Virus record (IMG/VR): IMGVR_UViG_3300033183_000048
Span: 1-31,291 of that record
DNA length: 31,291 bases
Source: a virus
Direction: 5' to 3' (one strand)
Positions 1 to 6,059 of this stretch are shown in pieces. Under the pieces are notes generated by a model, which did not search any database, had not been told where the DNA came from, and saw only the letters and a program-made list of their open reading frames with translations. The position numbers and the translations under genes are program-made. Position 1 is the stretch's first letter. Each line of letters begins with the position of its first letter.

Positions 1-98
1 AGTACAGCCGCAAGTGCTTCTACCTGTGCAACCTTGGCATCATCGAATACGACAGGAGGTCTGCCGCCACCTTCACCTTGCCTGCCGTTTTTAGCCAT
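1..98 (-). CDS. Probable terminase small subunit, N-terminal part (cut by window edge)
   Basis: The first 32 codons of a gene that runs off the left edge are visible. It opens Met-Ala-Lys-Asn-Gly-Arg, then a Gly-rich turn, Gly-Arg-Pro-Pro, and the start of a helix (FDDAKVAQVEALAAV). A basic Gly-Arg-Pro opening before a helix-turn-helix is common in phage small terminases, which recognise the packaging site on the genome. The ATG at 98 overlaps the stop of the ABC-GNAT gene by 8 bases, so translation is likely coupled. The matching C-terminal end may be the partial gene at 31211-31291. Too little is visible to prove the family; any phage HTH protein could start this way. Confidence 0.55.
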   Translation of the reverse strand, partial: MAKNGRQGEGGGRPPVVFDDAKVAQVEALAAV

Positions 99-1164
99 GA
101 TGTTTCTCCGTATATTCAAAAGTAGCTGTCAGTCTTGCTTCTGAAACACTACCAGAAAGCACACCTTTAGATTCTCCTACTCTAGATGGCTTACGAGTCA
201 TAACCCAATTTTTTGTCGCTTGCAGACCATGTATAAAAGCAGGTGAACTTGTGACTAGTGTCATTCTGTACCCATCCCGCTTATATTTTGATGCAATCTC
301 AGACATAAAGCGATTACCTAGTCCAATCCCTTGATAGTCAGGTTTGACAACTATTCTGTGTATTCGTTTCATATTCTTCACTTTAGGATGTGGAAAATGT
401 AAGACGCTACACCAAGCAACAGGATGTCCATTGATTTCGCATATATACTTATGCGCTGCATTGTTATGTTCGTGGCTCAAATAATGAAAGTCCATGAACT
501 GCTTCCACTCGTTTTGCTTGGCTTCTCTAATTGAACATTCAATTTCTGGTCGCCTAAGTGACCTCCGATAAAATTTCATCTCGTTACAGTCATAAACCCA
601 ATCAGGCTCTAGCCACTGCTCAATGTCATAATGACAACTCACAGCAATAAACTGCTTATCTTGCTTTCGTATAAATTTCTGTATTGCTGATGAGCCGATC
701 TGAGCAACCTGTCTATCAACGACAGATGTAAATTCATCGTAAATGAACGGTTTGCTACTGCTTAAAATCAATCTCGCAAGTTCTGCTCGCATCTTTTGAC
801 CGTTAGACAACACGCTAAACGGCTTTAACCAATCTGGTGGAGACGCAAAACCAACTTTAGACAATACTTCTGTAATCTGCTTTGCGGAATATTCGTCACC
901 GAAATCATCAATTATTGAATTATCAGACCAATCGAATCCTTGAAATAACTCATAATCTTTAAATAAATGCTTTGCGATTGTAGTCTTACCAGTGCCAGAT
1001 GCACCAACAATCAGACCGATATTCCATGATTGATCTTCAATCGGAATATTGACGTTGAATTTCTTAGTGACTACATCAATGTCGCAATCGAACATAGACT
1101 TAACTTTATTAGCTTTGAACGATTTACTTGCGTGAGACTCAACTACAAACTCTGAACACGGCAT
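91..1164 (-). CDS. ABC-type ATPase fused to a GNAT acyltransferase
   Basis: This 357-residue protein has two domains. Residues about 30-205 form an ABC-class ATPase: Walker A GASGTGKTT (54-62), degenerate signature LSNGQ (119-123), Walker B with D143-E144, D-loop near 149, and an H-loop histidine at 178. There are no membrane segments, so it is not a transporter. Residues about 208-340 form a GNAT domain with the acyl-CoA loop QGIGLG (278-283). In phages, GNAT-fold proteins include Mu Mom, which modifies adenine in DNA; protein acetylation is the alternative. It overlaps the ParB-like gene upstream by 22 bases and the probable terS start downstream by 8, so the three are probably one translational unit. 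The domain assignments are seen directly; a role in DNA modification is inference. Confidence 0.85.
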   Translation of the reverse strand: MPCSEFVVESHASKSFKANKVKSMFDCDIDVVTKKFNVNIPIEDQSWNIGLIVGASGTGKTTIAKHLFKDYELFQGFDWSDNSIIDDFGDEYSAKQITEVLSKVGFASPPDWLKPFSVLSNGQKMRAELARLILSSSKPFIYDEFTSVVDRQVAQIGSSAIQKFIRKQDKQFIAVSCHYDIEQWLEPDWVYDCNEMKFYRRSLRRPEIECSIREAKQNEWKQFMDFHYLSHEHNNAAHKYICEINGHPVAWCSVLHFPHPKVKNMKRIHRIVVKPDYQGIGLGNRFMSEIASKYKRDGYRMTLVTSSPAFIHGLQATKNWVMTRKPSRVGESKGVLSGSVSEARLTATFEYTEKHHG

Positions 1165-1685
1165 TTGTATCCATCCCTATCAAGTTGATTGAAGACTTTT
1201 TCTTGTTGTTGTTCGTCCGAGCATTCCACAATCACATTAAAAATTTCTGCGTAATTTTGTTCTTCTGGCTCAATTTCTTCATCATCAAACAATCTAGCAA
1301 GTTCGTCAGCGTCAAAACCTGTTAGTTCCAGATCAAAGTCTAACTCTTGTAAGCGTTCTAGCTCTGCCTGTAATGCTTGATCGTCCCAACCTGCGTTCAA
1401 TGCAAGTTTGTTATCTGCGATCACATAGGCTTTACGCTGTGCTTCTGTTAATCCTTTCAGTTGGATCGTAGGCACTTGGGAAAGGCCTAATTTTTTAGCC
1501 GCCATTAAGCGTCCATGACCTGCAATGATTACATTTTGCTCGTCAATCAATATTGGATTAGTAAAACCAAATTCTTTAATGCTTGCCGCCACTTGTGCGA
1601 CTTGTTCGTCACTATGTGTACGGCTGTTCATTGCGTAAGGAATAATATCGGACGGGTCGCAATATACGACTTTTAGATCAGCCAT
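1143..1685 (-). CDS. ParB/Srx-fold protein
   Basis: A 180-residue protein whose residues 1-95 form a ParB N-terminal (Srx-like) domain with the conserved IIAGHGRLMAA stretch (53-63). An acidic linker follows (about 125-145), then a small C-terminal segment ending GYKCRVQSL. The same ParB module often sits at the N-terminus of phage DNA methyltransferases. Here the methylase is absent and the next gene is the ABC-GNAT fusion. ParB-like folds bind nucleotides and can act as DNA-binding or nicking modules; which applies here is not visible. The gene overlaps DUF3310 by 8 bases and the ABC-GNAT gene by 22. No ParA is present, so plasmid-type partition is unlikely. Confidence 0.85.
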   Translation of the reverse strand: MADLKVVYCDPSDIIPYAMNSRTHSDEQVAQVAASIKEFGFTNPILIDEQNVIIAGHGRLMAAKKLGLSQVPTIQLKGLTEAQRKAYVIADNKLALNAGWDDQALQAELERLQELDFDLELTGFDADELARLFDDEEIEPEEQNYAEIFNVIVECSDEQQQEKVFNQLDRDGYKCRVQSL

Positions 1686-1902
1686 TCTTTAACTCCTGCA
1701 CATATCTGTCCCAGAACCATTTGGCTTTCTCTGCACATTCGACTGGATTGTCGTGTTTACTGTTTACACGCCAGTTGTATTTCATGTGAGTTAGCCGTAG
1801 GTAACCAAGGAATTCTTCCCTTGATGAACAGGCTTTCATTGCGTCTATGCACTCAATAGTGCCTTGGCAATAATGACTAGGATGATTGACCGAATCTGAC
1901 AT
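1678..1902 (-). CDS. DUF3310 protein (T7 gp1.7-like nucleotide kinase family)
   Basis: A 74-residue protein starting MSDSVNHPSHY. It carries the family hallmarks: VNHPSHY near the N-terminus, then IECIDAM, then a Trp-rich C-terminal helix (KAKWFWDRYVQEL). DUF3310 includes T7 gp1.7, which has nucleotide kinase activity. A GTG codon 15 bases upstream also opens the frame, but the ATG at 1902 is preferred because GGTGGAG lies 9 bases before it. It overlaps the ParB-like gene. Family placement is firm; activity of this copy is inferred. Confidence 0.85.
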   Translation of the reverse strand: MSDSVNHPSHYCQGTIECIDAMKACSSREEFLGYLRLTHMKYNWRVNSKHDNPVECAEKAKWFWDRYVQELKNG

Positions 1903-1952
1903 CGTGTTTAGCTCCACCGGAATTACCTGTCCGTCCAGTAGAGCTAATTATA

Positions 1953-2198
1953 TCACGATTCATGTTTATAGTAGATTTCAGCAATTACCTTTCCATACTT
2001 TGGCTTTTTATCTATGCCGTACATCAGATAGCTTGGCTTTTTGCTGATTGGGTTGCATACCCAGAATTCTTGCTTGTACCGGACGATCTGAAGGCTGTCT
2101 GTGTAATAGTCAGGCCGCCTTTTAATGATAAATCGTCTACGATGCAGAAGGGTTTTTGCGTAATCCAAAGCGTTTAGCGGATCGGTAAATTTTCGCAT
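1953..2198 (-). CDS. Hypothetical small basic protein
   Basis: An 81-residue protein of no family I recognise. It is strongly basic, with an RRR and a KRR cluster in its first third, and rich in Tyr. No cysteine pair or membrane segment is seen. The ATG at 2198 lies 62 bases inside the zinc-ribbon gene, an unusually long overlap, and its ribosome site (GGAT) is weak. A later start may be real, but no later ATG keeps most of the protein. The frame is open over its whole length and the downstream gap is short, which supports it as a gene. Confidence 0.6.
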   Translation of the reverse strand: MRKFTDPLNALDYAKTLLHRRRFIIKRRPDYYTDSLQIVRYKQEFWVCNPISKKPSYLMYGIDKKPKYGKVIAEIYYKHES

Positions 2199-2325
2199 TT
2201 ACTTTATCCAGTTGATCGTCCAAGTATTCGTCCAGATGCGTGATATCGCCACATGACTTACACCACTTATAATCTGACAGCTTAACTCCGCAGTGCGGGC
2301 ATTTATCTGTTACCACTTTGACCAT
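2137..2325 (-). CDS. Small zinc-ribbon protein
   Basis: A 62-residue protein with two CxxC pairs, CPHC at residues 9-12 and CKSC at 22-25, which would bind one zinc ion. An Asp-rich stretch (DEYLDDQLD) and a basic tail follow. Such small ribbons are common in early phage regions and may bind nucleic acid or host proteins; no specific function can be assigned. The ATG overlaps the end of the membrane-protein gene by 16 bases, and the 3' end overlaps the next gene by 62. Confidence 0.75.
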   Translation of the reverse strand: MVKVVTDKCPHCGVKLSDYKWCKSCGDITHLDEYLDDQLDKVNAKIYRSAKRFGLRKNPSAS

Positions 2326-2468
2326 GTATCTTTCTCCGATTTGAAGAAGTCTCGTGGGTAAATGCTAACACCAAAGAACTTGATAAGCAGAATGTTGATA
2401 CCTGCTGACAAGAAGAACGTAGCAATGATCGCTACAAAGAAGATTAAGAAAAGTGCCATTGATTCCAT
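2310..2468 (-). CDS. Small single-span membrane protein
   Basis: A 52-residue protein beginning MESMALFLIFFVAIIATFFL, one continuous hydrophobic segment (about residues 4-33) followed by a short polar, aromatic and charged tail ending in Trp-Ser-Lys-Trp. The ATG has an AGGAG 7 bases upstream in the phrase AGGAGCGAAT, shared with several other genes here. It overlaps the zinc-ribbon gene start by 16 bases. It is likely an inner-membrane protein; roles such as superinfection exclusion or host takeover are possible but unsupported. Confidence 0.8.
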   Translation of the reverse strand: MESMALFLIFFVAIIATFFLSAGINILLIKFFGVSIYPRDFFKSEKDTWSKW

Positions 2469-2480
2469 GATTCGCTCCTA

Positions 2481-2506
2481 AAGAAAAGACCGCTTATGCG
2501 GCCTTT
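2481..2506 (-). terminator. Intrinsic terminator with the stop codon in its loop
   Basis: In the minus-strand RNA, AAAGGCCGC-ATAA-GCGGTCTTT forms a 9-bp stem (one G-U pair) with an ATAA loop, followed by TCTTT. The loop holds the TAA stop of the gene ending at 2494. It should end transcripts from the promoter at 2727-2773, or attenuate readthrough into the membrane-protein gene. Confidence 0.75.
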
Positions 2507-2688
2507 CTCAAAATTTTTCCTTGAACTGCTCGACCTTCGTTGCGTAGCGTTCCATCTGCTTTGCGATAAGCTAGCGCGTAACGGCCAGACTTAGTGATCT
2601 TTGTGATCTCGAAAACAACTGTTGACCAGTTCTTGTGATAGGTGTTGTATTCGTTGACCAGATCACCAACTTTAAATTCTGTATTCAT
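2494..2688 (-). CDS. Hypothetical small protein, possible SH3-like barrel
   Basis: A 64-residue protein starting MNTEFKVGDLVNEYN and ending RKAA. The VGDLV opening and alternating hydrophobic pattern (TVVFEITKITKSGRYALAY) fit a small beta-barrel of the KOW/SH3 kind, but no family is recognised. AAGGA lies 9 bases before the ATG. It is the first gene after the palindrome-marked promoter at 2727-2773 and ends inside a terminator hairpin, so it may have its own short transcript. Confidence 0.7.
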   Translation of the reverse strand: MNTEFKVGDLVNEYNTYHKNWSTVVFEITKITKSGRYALAYRKADGTLRNEGRAVQGKILRKAA

Positions 2689-2726
2689 GTCTGTATTTCC
2701 TTTTGATTAACTACCCTATGTAAGTA

Positions 2727-2773
2727 ATTATGGATTGTTCACTGCACAAAAGATATTAGACATTGGTCTTATA
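2727..2773 (-). promoter_or_regulatory. Predicted activator-type promoter with palindromic site (copy A)
   Basis: A palindrome (plus-strand TATTAGAC-ATTG-GTCTTATA, 2754-2773; 7 of 8 arm positions pair) is followed, reading leftward after 21 bases, by CATAAT as a -10 box (2732-2727). There is no good -35 box. The centre lies about 43.5 bp before the predicted start near 2720, where class II activators bind. The site overlaps the stop codon of the CHC2 gene. Two near-identical arrangements exist at 6511-6557 and 10824-10869. Confidence 0.6.
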
Positions 2774-3158
2774 CAGTTTCCAGTTGCTCAATCCGCGCCT
2801 TGGCTAACTTATAACGCTTGAAGTCACTGTGCGTCAGGTATTTACCTGCACCTTTCTCTTGTTCGTACAAGGTAATCACCATTTTATCTTCTAGCTCTGT
2901 TGATCTTAGTTTGAACTTTGGGTCATAAGTCCCTGTGTATTCGCCAGAGAATAGTTCGCTAGTTGGCAGTCCGATTGCTTCAACCACATCTGTCCCACGC
3001 GCACCGCAAGCAAAGCAATGGATCAGAACCTTGCCATCATCTGTTTCCGTGATGGTCATGCTTGGGTTCTTGTCGTTGTGAACTGGACAACAGGCTTGGT
3101 AGCCACGATGTGATTTCTTAACCTTATCCAACTTCCGCAGAATATTTTCTAGACTCAT
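2769..3158 (-). CDS. CHC2-type zinc-finger protein (primase N-terminal domain only)
   Basis: A 129-residue protein with the DnaG-type zinc-binding module: CPVH at 24-27, the following NDKNPS, and CFAC at 48-51, matching the CHC2 pattern seen in bacterial and phage primases. The Toprim catalytic domain is absent, so alone it should not make primers. It may load onto DNA, work with the adjacent helicase, or recruit host primase. AAGGGAAG precedes the ATG, and the start overlaps the helicase end by 35 bases. Confidence 0.85.
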   Translation of the reverse strand: MSLENILRKLDKVKKSHRGYQACCPVHNDKNPSMTITETDDGKVLIHCFACGARGTDVVEAIGLPTSELFSGEYTGTYDPKFKLRSTELEDKMVITLYEQEKGAGKYLTHSDFKRYKLAKARIEQLETV

Positions 3159-4617
3159 ATTTGTACTTCCCTTTAGCGTATTTGATGTTTTGGTGTTTGA
3201 TCCAGTTAGACACTTCGTCAGACACGGCTTTTGCTAAAATCGGCCTTACTTGAGGCCATTCTTTGAATTTCTCTTTGTATTTGTGATTAGCCCACCCTTC
3301 TGTTTTTCCTTTCTTGGCGGCATACAAGTATAACTCGCCTAACCACTCAGCCTTCCGTTCTTGTGAATAATTGTTATTGTTTAGCTTGGTTAGTATCTGG
3401 TCATCCGTGACGATCTGTTGCGTCCACGGTATCTCATAACCACAGTCACACTTGATGCCGATGAACTGGCGTGTGCATTGTGGGCATTCTTTAACCTTTG
3501 GCTCTTTCTTCTCTTTCTTGATCTGGTTGCGCTCATCGAACCGTTGCGATCCATCGTCTAGCGAATCAGGCACGATATCTTCCACAAATCCGTGTCTCTG
3601 ACAGTTTCCAGCATGGTCTAGGATGATTGCGTATTCTTTGCCTTCAAATGTACGCTGTACACGGCCATATCTTTGGCACAGGGCAATTTTAGAAGCCGTA
3701 GGGAAGCAATCAATCAAGCATTTGACAGATGGTGCGTCATAGCCTGTGTTAAGCAACCGTGAGCAACTGAGAATCTTGTACTCGCCTCGATCATGCGCCT
3801 CATAGATGATCTGGCGTTCTTCATCGTCCATGTAACCGTCAATATGGACAGCCGGAATACCTGCGAGATTGAACTTCTCAACTAGGAATTTACTGTGCTT
3901 GATCGATGGGCTGAACGCGATTGTCTGGCTGTTTTCGCCATGTTGCATCCAGTTGTAGATGATGTCACCTGCAAGTGCCTTGTCGTTTTCATAGACCTTA
4001 CCTAGTGAATCGTCATCATAATCTGATCCGCCAGTTCTGATTCGTCTTCTTCTAACACCAGATAAGTCAGGACGTTTACCACCGTAATAGTGGATTGGGC
4101 AGAGATATCCTTTGTCCAGAAGCCCGCGTGGAGTGATCGGTAGAATGAGATCGTCATAGTGGTTTCCCAGACCTCTTGAATAAGGTGTGGCACTGAGTCC
4201 GATGAATGGGACATTACTGAAAGCCTCCATCATTTTAGTGACTGTATCGTAGTGTACATGGCACTCATCAACAATGACTACGCTTGGCTCTAAATGCCAC
4301 CATTTCCTGCGAGCTAACGTCTGCACTGACGCAATCTGAATTGGTTTAGATGGATCATTCATCTCATGTGATCCCTGCATGACTCCGATAGGCATCTTGT
4401 GATTCGTAAATGAATCAACTGTCTGCTGAATCAGCTTTACGCGGTCTGCGATAAACAAACCTCGATTCCCTTTCTTGTAGGCTTCATTCAGGATGTAAGC
4501 GGCTGTGATCGTCTTGCCGAATGAGCAAGGCGCGGCTAGAAGTGGTCTTTTGTTACCTCTAGCCAGAGATTCCCTTAGCATCTGAACGGCCTTTTCTTGA
4601 TGTGGCCTTAGTTCCAT
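3124..4617 (-). CDS. Superfamily 2 DECH-box helicase with zinc ribbon
   Basis: A 497-residue helicase starting MELRPHQEKAV (Q-motif-like). It has motif I APCSFGKT (about 29-36), motif II DECH (117-120), motif III SAT (142-144) and motif VI QRYGRVQR (315-322), so both RecA-like lobes are complete. A zinc ribbon (CPQC then CDC) lies near 378-392, and a basic C-terminal region follows. Such helicases in phages are linked to replication initiation or branch processing. The ATG at 4617 is chosen because AGGAAG lies 10 bases upstream; an earlier in-frame codon lacks this. It overlaps both neighbours. Confidence 0.9.
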   Translation of the reverse strand: MELRPHQEKAVQMLRESLARGNKRPLLAAPCSFGKTITAAYILNEAYKKGNRGLFIADRVKLIQQTVDSFTNHKMPIGVMQGSHEMNDPSKPIQIASVQTLARRKWWHLEPSVVIVDECHVHYDTVTKMMEAFSNVPFIGLSATPYSRGLGNHYDDLILPITPRGLLDKGYLCPIHYYGGKRPDLSGVRRRRIRTGGSDYDDDSLGKVYENDKALAGDIIYNWMQHGENSQTIAFSPSIKHSKFLVEKFNLAGIPAVHIDGYMDDEERQIIYEAHDRGEYKILSCSRLLNTGYDAPSVKCLIDCFPTASKIALCQRYGRVQRTFEGKEYAIILDHAGNCQRHGFVEDIVPDSLDDGSQRFDERNQIKKEKKEPKVKECPQCTRQFIGIKCDCGYEIPWTQQIVTDDQILTKLNNNNYSQERKAEWLGELYLYAAKKGKTEGWANHKYKEKFKEWPQVRPILAKAVSDEVSNWIKHQNIKYAKGKYKYESRKYSAEVG

Positions 4618-5051
4618 TGATTGAGTTCTTCCTGTGGTATCCAATAACACTTAACAGGGCGGTCTTTGCGTTTTGTTTTATAAAACCGTTCCTGTCTTCC
4701 GTCTTCTGCATCAATCCAGCCTCTGATTTCCCATCGATTGAATTGACCGACAAGTAAAACATATTTCCCTGTCATTTCGTTAGGATGGATGCATAAATCG
4801 CCATTTTCATGCTTGGTTGACCTAATATGCCAATCAGCTACGTCAGGCTCACCAAACTTACCAAGGTTAGGATCAAAATACAGATTCATGCTCTTGGCGA
4901 ACGCAAGTTCAGCACAAGCACCTTCAATGTTGTTTTCCCAACCGTTAGACAGTCCAATCGGATCACCACGATCATTGAATTTTGCGCTGATGTGCCTTCT
5001 AGCTCCGATCTGAGCAGCAAGCAACACTTCACTTGGTGTTAGTTCAATCAT
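4608..5051 (-). CDS. Conserved phage protein, possible PD-(D/E)XK-like nuclease
   Basis: A 147-residue protein. Glu residues in IEGACAELAFAK (41-52), an Asp in GEPDVADW (67-74) and IRSTK (76-80) fall in the order of a PD-(D/E)XK nuclease core (E, then D, then xxK), but the second acidic residue of the motif is Ser here, so the match is imperfect. I recall related phage proteins with the same E..A and DV..W.(V/I)R(S/T)T pattern without known function. It starts with a 4-base ATGA overlap and its 3' end overlaps the helicase start, so it belongs to the replication operon. Confidence 0.7.
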   Translation of the reverse strand: MIELTPSEVLLAAQIGARRHISAKFNDRGDPIGLSNGWENNIEGACAELAFAKSMNLYFDPNLGKFGEPDVADWHIRSTKHENGDLCIHPNEMTGKYVLLVGQFNRWEIRGWIDAEDGRQERFYKTKRKDRPVKCYWIPQEELNQWN

Positions 5052-5212
5052 CTCAACTCCAGAATCGCTTTATAATTATCTCTTGCTCTGCCTGTGTAAC
5101 GTGATGCAGAACCAGTTTTCATGTAAGCCTGATTGATAGCATCATTTGGACTCATTGCGCGGAAATATCCGACATAAGTTCCCATGTACTCAACTCGATA
5201 AATGTTAATCAT
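5048..5212 (-). CDS. Hypothetical 54-residue protein
   Basis: Starts MINIYRVEYMGTYVGYFRAM and ends ILELR. The first half looks like two beta strands, and an Ala/Asn/Gln helix follows. No family is recognised. The ribosome site is AGGAG in the recurring phrase AGGAGCGAAC, 7 bases before the ATG, and the stop overlaps the next start as ATGA. Both make it a convincing gene despite its size. Confidence 0.8.
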   Translation of the reverse strand: MINIYRVEYMGTYVGYFRAMSPNDAINQAYMKTGSASRYTGRARDNYKAILELR

Positions 5213-5220
5213 GTTCGCTC

Positions 5221-5415
5221 CTATCCACGTTGGTGGATTTTCTTACCGTTATTATCAAACACCGTAATCATGCATCTGCCGTTTTCCGCAGTACGCTGAG
5301 TAATTCGTATCGGTAAATCGTAGTTCTGAACACCTGCAAACCAATCTTTTGCCTTATCCAGTGTCTTTACCTCATGCTGTGCTTCTTTGAGTATGCTTCC
5401 TTTAGGGCAATCCAT
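5221..5415 (-). CDS. Hypothetical 64-residue protein
   Basis: Starts MDCPKGSILKEAQHE and ends GKKIHQRG. The pattern suggests a helix followed by beta strands (LPIRITQRT, CMITVFDNNGKK). The frame is open further upstream from a TTG, but that extension runs through a stable RNA hairpin; the ATG at 5415 with AAAGG about 10 bases before it is a better start. The gene lies just downstream of the long non-coding region, so that region may be its leader. Function unknown. Confidence 0.65.
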   Translation of the reverse strand: MDCPKGSILKEAQHEVKTLDKAKDWFAGVQNYDLPIRITQRTAENGRCMITVFDNNGKKIHQRG

Positions 5416-5466
5416 ATCTACTACCTTTGTTTGTGCCAATCGGTTCAGCCTTGAGTTTCTTTGGGC

Positions 5467-5508
5467 AATACTCACCCTAACCCGCTTGAGCAAGTTAAAG
5501 TGAGTACC
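5467..5508 (-). promoter_or_regulatory. 19-bp RNA hairpin with UCAA loop
   Basis: In the minus-strand RNA, positions 5508 to 5490 pair without a break with 5467 to 5485 around the loop 5489-5486 (TCAA). Six of the 19 pairs are G-U. On the plus strand those six would be A-C mismatches, so the structure favours minus-strand RNA, the direction in which the genome is transcribed. It ends about 50 bases before the start of the 64-residue gene. It could be an RNase III processing site, an mRNA stabiliser or part of a larger RNA. Confidence 0.6.
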
Positions 5509-5767
5509 CTTGTGCCAATTCGGACTAGCCTGTCGTCACACTTGGGATGCAATCACCTGATGAGGCTTGCACTGGATTGGTTACGATTCATCAACCGCCT
5601 CTGCGCGTCCAATCCCGCGATCTATGTTCCACCCAAGGTTTCCCAATATAGGTTCAGAAGATCGCCACTCATAACGCTAACGACAAGATTCACAAAGACC
5701 CAACTTTTTTAACGTGCTGTGAGACTGATACATGACACCTGCACGACTTGCCGTGTTCAGGACAGAG

Positions 5768-5911
5768 ATGACTAAAGGAGAAAAAGTGGTCACAAAGCTA
5801 ACTGATTGTTATACTTTGTACCGTGTTCCGGAGTGCGGTCACGGGTTTTTCTCGTTTCTTCAGTCCGGTCTGCTAGGAAGCTACCAACTTCCGTCCGGAA
5901 CATTTTTTTAA
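5768..5911 (+). CDS. Possible plus-strand 47-residue ORF
   Basis: ATG at 5768 is preceded by AGGA with a 5-base gap. The frame runs 47 codons (MTKGEKVVTKLTDCYTLY, then VPECGHGFF) and stops at 5911 in a run of seven T that follows GGAAG/CTTCC and TTCC/GGAA inverted repeats, so the end could also be a plus-strand terminator. It would be the only plus-strand gene here. No family is recognised and no promoter is evident, so it may be chance. Confidence 0.25.
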   Translation: MTKGEKVVTKLTDCYTLYRVPECGHGFFSFLQSGLLGSYQLPSGTFF

Positions 5912-5912
5912 T

Positions 5913-6059
5913 TTACGCTTCTGGGTCAGGTTCGTCAACTTCTTGTTCGATTAACTTAACGCCTTGGCATTTTGGACAGACAGGTTTTTCGTCTAAGTCC
6001 ATAAAGAAATCATAACCACATTCCAAGCAGTGCATCGCAGCTTCAAAATCGTAGCTCAT
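5913..6059 (-). CDS. Small zinc-ribbon protein, 48 residues
   Basis: MSYDFEAAMH, then CLEC (11-14) and CPKC (28-31) as a four-Cys zinc site, then a very acidic tail (EQEVDEPDPEA). Its start overlaps the stop of the upstream gene in TGATG, so translation is coupled. The acid tail resembles DNA-mimic or protein-contact tails, but no target can be named. This is a second small ribbon of the same general kind as the gene at 2137-2325, without close sequence identity. Confidence 0.75.
   Translation of the reverse strand: MSYDFEAAMHCLECGYDFFMDLDEKPVCPKCQGVKLIEQEVDEPDPEA

Larger units (their letters stand above)
5416..5912 (-). other. 497-bp region without a minus-strand gene, rich in RNA structure
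   Basis: This is the largest gap in an otherwise tightly packed minus-strand genome. Minus-strand frames are broken by many stops. Structures seen in minus-strand RNA: a 19-bp hairpin at 5467-5508; a nested set in which CTTGGG (5637-5632) pairs CCCAAG (5546-5541) around GGATTGG/CCAATCC (5615-5609 with 5580-5574) and GCAA/TTGC (5570-5549); and a 9-bp hairpin with an AA bulge at 5738-5761. GCACAA within an almost repeated CCGA(A)TTGGCACAA occurs twice, near 5522-5510 and 5442-5430. Positions 5521-5640 are 54% GC (65 of 120), richer than most of the window by eye. It may be a structured non-coding RNA or long leader; a decayed gene is the alternative. Confidence 0.55.

Noticed and set aside
4002-4214. 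Second minus-strand frame inside the helicase gene
   Set aside because: It lies wholly within a helicase whose motifs are complete in the other frame, and has no ribosome site.
5521-5640. Group I intron, tRNA or tmRNA in the non-coding gap
   Set aside because: No intron core with matching P7/R-S segments, no T-loop like GGTTCGA with a closed cloverleaf, and no tag-peptide frame were found on either strand.
5640-5830. A broken minus-strand gene with cysteine pairs in two frames (CPEHG in one, LCESCR in another)
   Set aside because: It needs a frameshift and readthrough of a TAG, and no family could be named. RNA structure explains the region at least as well.
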